A stretch of 64,000 nucleotides of DNA from Parapedobacter sp035556095 (lineage in GTDB: Bacteria > Bacteroidota > Bacteroidia > Sphingobacteriales > Sphingobacteriaceae): assembly GCF_035556095.1 (NCBI RefSeq), contig NZ_DATMFT010000018.1, positions 1 to 64,000 of the forward strand, read 5' to 3'. The notes under the pieces are model-generated. The model had not been told where the DNA came from. It saw nothing but the letters and a program-made list of their open reading frames with translations, and did no database searches. The translations under genes and the position numbers were made by a program. Position 1 is the stretch's first letter. Every line of letters begins with the position of its first letter. Below are positions 59,198 to 64,000 of the stretch, piece after piece.

Positions 59198-59297
59198 GCC
59201 AAAATGTGGTTTAGATAAAAAAGATTTTACAACACCGTCTAAAGTAAGTCGCAAGAATTTGCTTTCTTTGCGAACAACTTTCGATACACAGCTCGAT

Positions 59298-60116
59298 ATG
59301 ATTAAAGAATTAAAAGGACTGGTTGAAGGCGCCTGGGAGAATCGGCAATTTTTGGAATACAAGGAATACCGGGAAGCGATTGAGGCCGTCATCCAACGGT
59401 TGGATAGAGGCGAGCTGCGGGTAGCCGAACCCATCGGTTCCCGTTGGCATGTAAACGACTGGATTAAAAAAGCAGTTATCCTCTATTTCCCCATCCGGCA
59501 AATGGAAGAAGTGGCCACAGGCCCGTTCGTATTCCACGACAAAATGAAACTGAAAACCAATTATAAAGAGTTGGGTGTGCGCGTGGTGCCGCATGGCATC
59601 GCACGGTACGGCGCTTATTTGGCCAAAGGTGTCATCATGATGCCCTCATATGTAAATATCGGGGCATACGTAGATGAAGGCACCATGGTAGATACTTGGG
59701 CGACGGTAGGATCATGCGCGCAAATCGGCAAACATGTACACCTGAGTGGGGGTGTGGGTATTGGCGGCGTGTTAGAGCCCGTCCAAGCTGCGCCGGTTAT
59801 TATCGAAGACAATGTCTTTGTTGGGTCGAGGGCTATCGTGGTAGAGGGTGTGCACGTCGAAGCAGAAGCTGTCCTCGGTGCCAATGTGGTACTCACGGCA
59901 TCCACCAAAATCATCGACGTCAGTGGTGCCGAACCGATCGAATACAAGGGGATTGTGCCGGCAAGGTCCGTAGTGATCCCCGGTTCCTACACCAAAACAT
60001 TCTCCGCCGGCGCTTACCAGGTTCCCTGTGCCCTCATTATCGGCAAACGTAAGGAATCGACCGATAAGAAAACTTCGCTCAACGACGCACTGCGCGAACA
60101 CCATGTGGCGGTGTAG
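59298..60116 (+). CDS. dapD: tetrahydrodipicolinate N-succinyltransferase
   Basis: A 272-residue enzyme of the succinylase branch of lysine and diaminopimelate synthesis. It is a left-handed beta-helix protein: hexapeptide repeats run from about 105 to 230 (VIMMPSYVNIGAYVDEGTMVDTWATVGSCAQIGKHVHLSGGVGIGG). The N-terminal IKELKGLVEGAWENRQ and RVAEPIGSRWHVNDWIKKAVILYF are family-typical. ATG 59298 was chosen over an earlier in-frame start at 59259. Confidence 0.96.
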   Translation: MIKELKGLVEGAWENRQFLEYKEYREAIEAVIQRLDRGELRVAEPIGSRWHVNDWIKKAVILYFPIRQMEEVATGPFVFHDKMKLKTNYKELGVRVVPHGIARYGAYLAKGVIMMPSYVNIGAYVDEGTMVDTWATVGSCAQIGKHVHLSGGVGIGGVLEPVQAAPVIIEDNVFVGSRAIVVEGVHVEAEAVLGANVVLTASTKIIDVSGAEPIEYKGIVPARSVVIPGSYTKTFSAGAYQVPCALIIGKRKESTDKKTSLNDALREHHVAV

Positions 60117-60145
60117 AAGACGTTACTGCCCATGGTTCAACAAGC

Positions 60146-60727
60146 ATGAATAGCGACGACGTTAAACAAACAGACATCAATCGGGCCCTCGAAACCCTAC
60201 GGAACGGTGGGCTAATCCTATATCCGACCGATACCATTTGGGGTATTGGCTGCGATGCGACCAATCCAGAAGCGGTAGACCGGGTATTCCGGCTCAAAGG
60301 GCGCGACCACACCAAGAGTCTGATTATTCTGCTCGATAGCGACCATAAGCTCCAAAGTTATGTACAGGAAGTGCCCGAGGTCGCCTATCAACTCATTGAA
60401 TATACGGAACGCCCGCTTACCATCGTCTATTCAAGTGCCAAAAATTTAGCACCCAACCTCTTGGCGGAAGACGGCAGTATCGGCATCCGTATCGTGCAGC
60501 ACCCATTCTGCTCGGCGTTACTCCAGCGGTTCCGGAAGCCCATCGTATCCACATCGGCCAACTTAAGTGGCCTACCGGCACCGGCCACCTTCAGCGAGGT
60601 CGACCAAACCATCATCGATGGCGTAGATTATGTAGTAAACTACGGCCAGGACGATACGCGGCCCGGCGCGGCATCCATTGTGATGAAGCTAGAGCCGGGT
60701 GGCCGATTTTCGTTCATACGCCGTTGA
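60146..60727 (+). CDS. L-threonylcarbamoyladenylate synthase (Sua5/YciO/YrdC family)
   Basis: A 193-residue protein of the family that makes threonylcarbamoyl-AMP for the t6A37 modification of tRNA. The signature LILYPTDTIWGIGCDATNPEAVDRVFRLKGRDHTKSLIIL lies near residues 21-60, and VSTSANLSGLPAP near 133-146 binds ATP and threonine. It has only the YrdC domain, not the Sua5 tail. It is 29 bp after dapD and likely shares its transcript. YciO-type relatives with unclear role cannot be ruled out. Confidence 0.93.
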   Translation: MNSDDVKQTDINRALETLRNGGLILYPTDTIWGIGCDATNPEAVDRVFRLKGRDHTKSLIILLDSDHKLQSYVQEVPEVAYQLIEYTERPLTIVYSSAKNLAPNLLAEDGSIGIRIVQHPFCSALLQRFRKPIVSTSANLSGLPAPATFSEVDQTIIDGVDYVVNYGQDDTRPGAASIVMKLEPGGRFSFIRR

Positions 60728-60768
60728 GGCTGTTGCGGAAAGCAGCGCTGTAAATCGCGGAAATTAGC

Positions 60769-60776
60769 TAAGTTTG
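60769..60776 (+). promoter_or_regulatory. -7 box of the DUF4920 gene
   Basis: TAAGTTTG fits the consensus and lies 23 bp before the ATG at 60800. Confidence 0.5.
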
Positions 60777-60799
60777 CATATCGATAAAAACAACAGGAT

Positions 60800-61279
60800 A
60801 TGAACAAGATTGCATTCACCCTTGTTGCTCTGTGCTGTTCCATGATGGCATCGAAGGCCCAAAACGAAATTCCCTCCGCCCAGCCGGGGGTGCAGTACGG
60901 CAAGGCGATCACAATCACGGGCGCCATCAATGTACAGCAGCTGGAAGCTAACCTCTGCACCGATGCCTCTTATACCGGTAAGGTAACGGGCAAGGTGGTG
61001 GAAGTCTGCAAAAAGAAAGGCTGTTTCATCCGTGTCTCGCGCGAAGGCGAAGGCGACCCCATTTTGGTTCGGTTTAAGGATTACAGTTTTTTTATGCCGC
61101 AGGATATCGTGGGCAAAACGGTCGTGCTCGAAGGTCAGGCCAACGTACGGGAGATTTCGGTAGCCCAACAGCAGCACTTTGCCGAAGACGCAGGTAAAGA
61201 CGCCGAAGAAATCGCCAAAATAACAGTGCCCAAGGTAGACATCAACATCCTTGCCGACGGTGTAGTGGTAGTGCGATAG
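60800..61279 (+). CDS. DUF4920 exported protein
   Basis: A 159-residue protein with a signal peptide (about 1-20, ends MASKAQ). The mature part holds GKVTGKVVEVCKKKGCFIRVS and KDYSFFMPQDIVGKTVVLEGQANV, a small beta-barrel of the DUF4920 family. The CKKKGC pair of cysteines may bind metal or form a disulphide; the family function is unknown. It ends one base before folP, so the two are co-transcribed. Confidence 0.85.
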   Translation: MNKIAFTLVALCCSMMASKAQNEIPSAQPGVQYGKAITITGAINVQQLEANLCTDASYTGKVTGKVVEVCKKKGCFIRVSREGEGDPILVRFKDYSFFMPQDIVGKTVVLEGQANVREISVAQQQHFAEDAGKDAEEIAKITVPKVDINILADGVVVVR

Positions 61280-61280
61280 G

Positions 61281-62123
61281 ATGAATGCAGGCGGCAAATT
61301 GATCGATCTTTCCACACCGAAGGTGATGGGTATATTGAATATCACGCCCGATTCTTTTTACGATGGTGGGCGCCACTATACAGTGCCGGCTGCGTTGGCG
61401 CAAGCCGAACAGCTGCTTGCCGCCGGTGCCGATATCATCGACATCGGGGCTTACTCTTCGCGGCCCGGTGCGGCCAATGTGAGCGCAGCTGAAGAATCCG
61501 GGCGTCTATTACCGGCCATTGAAGCCATTATCCATCGATTCCCCGAAGCGGTCATCTCCGTCGACACGTTCCGTGCAGGGGTGGCGCGTTCAAGCATCGC
61601 GGCAGGCGCGCAAATCATAAATGACATTTCTGGCGGGACCCTCGATGACGAGATGTTCGCGACCGTTGCCGAGCTGCAGGCACCTTATATCCTGATGCAC
61701 ATGCGGGGTACTCCCGACACCATGCAACGGTTAACTGATTACGACGACATAACCAGTGAAGTGAGCCTATTCTTCGGCAAGCAAGTGGCTGCCTTACGTC
61801 AATTGGGCGTACGCGACATTATCTTGGACCCCGGCTTTGGATTTGCGAAAACACTGGAACAGAACTACGAACTGCTTAATCGGTTGGAAACATTGCATAT
61901 GCACGGACTACCAATACTTGGCGCCATCTCCCGTAAATCCATGATCTACAAAAAATTGGGCATTAAGCCCGACGACGCACTCAACGGCACGACGGTACTC
62001 AATACGGTACTGCTCATGAAGGGGGTACACATCCTGCGGGTGCACGATGTAAAGGCCGCCAAAGAAGCCATTGCCCTACTCCTACCGAATCACGCTACCC
62101 GGCCGCATGGCCGTCTGCGGTGA
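61281..62123 (+). CDS. folP: dihydropteroate synthase
   Basis: Joins p-aminobenzoate and hydroxymethyl-dihydropterin pyrophosphate to give dihydropteroate in folate synthesis; it is the sulfonamide target. The 280-residue TIM barrel shows VMGILNITPDSFYDGG (~11-26), DIIDIGAYSSRPGA, and DIILDPGFGFAKTLEQN. All conserved motifs appear intact. It is coupled to the DUF4920 gene (1-bp gap) and its last 42 bp overlap the convergent metG. Confidence 0.97.
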   Translation: MNAGGKLIDLSTPKVMGILNITPDSFYDGGRHYTVPAALAQAEQLLAAGADIIDIGAYSSRPGAANVSAAEESGRLLPAIEAIIHRFPEAVISVDTFRAGVARSSIAAGAQIINDISGGTLDDEMFATVAELQAPYILMHMRGTPDTMQRLTDYDDITSEVSLFFGKQVAALRQLGVRDIILDPGFGFAKTLEQNYELLNRLETLHMHGLPILGAISRKSMIYKKLGIKPDDALNGTTVLNTVLLMKGVHILRVHDVKAAKEAIALLLPNHATRPHGRLR

Positions 62124-64000
62124 TACGAAGTCGAGCCGGCCATCCGCATCCTCTGCCATCAGAATCATGCCCTGTGATACGATCCCTTTGATTTCACGTG
62201 GCTCCAGGTTCACCAGAATGGCCACCTGCTTGCCTATAATTTCTTCAGGCGCGAAAAACTCGGCAATACCAGACACCACCGTGCGCTGGTCAATACCAGT
62301 ATCAATCGTCAGCTTCAGCAACTTTTTGGTCTTAGCCACTTTCTCGGCAGCGAGGATTTCGCCGGTACGGATATCCATTTTTACAAAATCGGTGAATTCT
62401 ATGGGCTCTTTTGCTTCGGCCAAGGCCGTGGCAGGTGTTCCATTGTCTACCTTTGCCTGGGATAGCTTGGCAAGCTGTGCATTAACCTGCTCGTCGGTGA
62501 TTTTCTCGAAGAGCAACTGTGGCTGCCCTAATTGATGCCCGGCCGGCAGCAACGTGCTGCTTCCCGCATTCTTCCATCCGACGTTCTCCAAGCGCAGCAT
62601 TTCGGCCATTCGCCGTGCGGTATTGGGCAGGAAGGGCTGTGCAAGCACAGCCAAATTCGCTGCTATTTGCAACCCGACGTTCAATACCGTCTTTACGCGC
62701 TCCTCATCAGTTTTAATCACCTTCCATGGCTCGGCATCGGCCAAATACTTGTTACCTAGGCGAGCAACGTTCATGAATTGTGCCAACGCCTCGCGGAAGC
62801 GGAAGTGGGCGATCGATGTAGCGATATGTTTCGGATAGCGTTCCAGTTCCGAGAAAATAAAGCGATCAGTATCGGTCGGGCCGGTTGCCGGCATCACCTT
62901 GCCATCGAAATACTTATGCGAAAGCACCAACACGCGATTGATGAAATTGCCAAAAATGGCCACCAATTCATTATTAATCCGCGCTTGGAAATCGCGCCAG
63001 GTGAATTCGCTATCTGATGTCTCTGGCAGGATGGACGTAAGCACGTAACGCAGTTCGTCTTCTTTTCCCGGAAACTCCTCCAGGTACTCATGCAGCCACA
63101 CGGCGTGGTTGCGTGAGGTCGACAGTTTGTCGCCCTCCAGGTTGAGGAATTCATTGGCTGGCACGTTCTCCGGTAGGATATATTCGCCATGCGCGTGCAG
63201 GATACTCGGGAACGTGATGCAGTGGAACACGATGTTATCCTTCCCAATGAAATGGATCAGACAGGCATCATCGGCCGAATCGGCCTGCTTTTTCCAGTAT
63301 TTTTCCCAATCGTTGCCCGTATCCAATGCCCATTGCTTCGTCGCCGAGATATAGCCGATAGGCGCATCGAGCCATACATACAGTTTCTTGCCCGCTGCAT
63401 CATCAAGCGGTACATCCACACCCCAGTCCAGATCACGTGTCATTGACCGCGGTTGCAGGCCTGACTTTAGCCATGAGCGGCATTGCCCATAAACGTTCGG
63501 TTTCAGCACATCCTTTTTGCCTTCGAGCAACCACTTTTCCAGCCAGGGCTGGTATTTGTCTAGCGGTAGATACCAATGTTTAGTTTCACGGAGCACCGGC
63601 GGCTTCCCACTTAGCGTCGAAATGGGATTAATCAGATCCGTCGGATTGAGTGATGTGCCGCATTTCTCACACTGGTCACCATAGGCGCCCTCGCTCTTAC
63701 AATTGGGGCAGGTACCCGTAATGTACCTATCGGCCAAAAACTGGTGGTACTCCTCGTCGTAATACTGCTCGGTTACCTGTTCGGTAAACTCACCTTTCTC
63801 GTACAAATTGAGGAAAAACTCCTGCGAAAGCTCATGATGTATCCGCTCAGACGTCCGGTGGTAAATATCAAACGAGATTCCGAATTGTTCGAAGCTGGCT
63901 TTGATTTGGGCATGGTATTGGTCGATAATCGCCTGCGGTGTTGTCCCTTCCTTTTTCGCCTTGATGGTAATGGCAGCACCATGCTCGTCCGAGCCACACA
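62082..64000 (-). CDS. metG: methionine-tRNA ligase, N-terminus missing at window edge
   Basis: The visible part has about 638 residues and enters from the right edge as CGSDEHGAAITIKAKKEG, just after the HIGH motif. The four-cysteine zinc knuckle (CPNCKSEGAYGDQCEKCG), the KMSKS-type motif in EGDKLSTSRNHAV and the anticodon-binding helices follow. The last ~110 residues (FVKMDIRTGEILAAEKVAKTKKLL) are the EMAP/Trbp111-type tRNA-binding domain for dimerisation. The 3' end overlaps folP by 42 bp. Confidence 0.97.
   Translation of the reverse strand, partial: CGSDEHGAAITIKAKKEGTTPQAIIDQYHAQIKASFEQFGISFDIYHRTSERIHHELSQEFFLNLYEKGEFTEQVTEQYYDEEYHQFLADRYITGTCPNCKSEGAYGDQCEKCGTSLNPTDLINPISTLSGKPPVLRETKHWYLPLDKYQPWLEKWLLEGKKDVLKPNVYGQCRSWLKSGLQPRSMTRDLDWGVDVPLDDAAGKKLYVWLDAPIGYISATKQWALDTGNDWEKYWKKQADSADDACLIHFIGKDNIVFHCITFPSILHAHGEYILPENVPANEFLNLEGDKLSTSRNHAVWLHEYLEEFPGKEDELRYVLTSILPETSDSEFTWRDFQARINNELVAIFGNFINRVLVLSHKYFDGKVMPATGPTDTDRFIFSELERYPKHIATSIAHFRFREALAQFMNVARLGNKYLADAEPWKVIKTDEERVKTVLNVGLQIAANLAVLAQPFLPNTARRMAEMLRLENVGWKNAGSSTLLPAGHQLGQPQLLFEKITDEQVNAQLAKLSQAKVDNGTPATALAEAKEPIEFTDFVKMDIRTGEILAAEKVAKTKKLLKLTIDTGIDQRTVVSGIAEFFAPEEIIGKQVAILVNLEPREIKGIVSQGMILMAEDADGRLDFVSPQTAMRPGSVIR

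Noticed and set aside
63773..63997. Separate 74-codon minus-strand frame at the right edge
   Set aside because: It is a shadow frame of metG, whose correct frame reads through to the window end (CGSDEHGAAITIKAK).

Overview
The window is a chromosomal segment of a Bacteroidota bacterium, most likely of the Sphingobacteriaceae (inferred: a Pedobacter or Parapedobacter-like organism). Signs seen in the sequence are many TAnnTTTG -7 promoter boxes, few Shine-Dalgarno sites, a fused HemC-HemD protein, EF-P with a PGNLRAF tip loop, an outer-membrane TonB-type receptor, Y_Y_Y/LuxR hybrid sensor architecture, and small Bacteroidota families (DUF6520-like, DUF6934-like, DUF4920). Base composition is close to 50% GC by eye, with an AT-richer patch near 37.7-39.8 kb.

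Layout. 1-2.5 kb: start of the S10 ribosomal operon (rplC-rplD-rplW-rplB-rpsS, minus strand) behind a clear promoter. 2.7-8.4 kb: a LacI regulator divergent from a secreted glycosidase-like protein, a GNAT acetyltransferase, a frameshifted CoA-binding protein and a serine hydrolase lipoprotein. 8.6-14.2 kb: tetrapyrrole operon hemA, hemCD, hemB, hemL. 14.2-17.7 kb: hexuronate catabolism (SDR fructuronate reductase-like, uxuA, uxaC). 17.9-21.0 kb: HU protein, TPR protein, a 29-residue ribosomal-type peptide and RNase G/E with a strongly structured leader. 21-33.9 kb: miaA, Gfo/Idh/MocA oxidoreductase, transferase-like protein, a beta-lactamase-fold hydrolase, M19 dipeptidase, radA, a degenerate arginase-family protein, an epimerase, a SerB-SerA(delta)-ACT fusion, 5-formyl-THF cyclo-ligase and efp. 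34-36.9 kb: a large Y_Y_Y/LuxR sensor-regulator.

36.9-40.6 kb is the accessory part: an exact 11-bp-period TTCG array, a small HTH gene abutting an AraC remnant, a possible structured RNA, a DUF6520-like exported peptide, a DUF6934-like gene paired with a 53-residue basic protein, a truncated DUF3800 gene and an unknown membrane protein. 40.6-46.3 kb holds lipoproteins (one NlpC/P60-like) and a TonB-type receptor divergent from an AraC regulator. 46.4-64 kb is mostly housekeeping: tail-specific protease, TPR protein, rarA, gluQ, esterase, alanine dehydrogenase-like protein, CapD-type sugar epimerase, TPR protein-ribH, S4 protein, dapD, a Sua5-family protein, DUF4920, folP and metG (cut by the right edge).

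Genes are tightly packed, and six convergent pairs overlap at their 3' ends. No rRNA, tRNA, CRISPR array or complete insertion sequence was seen. The most unusual signals are the 11-bp array, the rng leader, the possible RNA at 37.86-38.19 kb, the DUF6934/small-protein pair, and several rearranged domain architectures.
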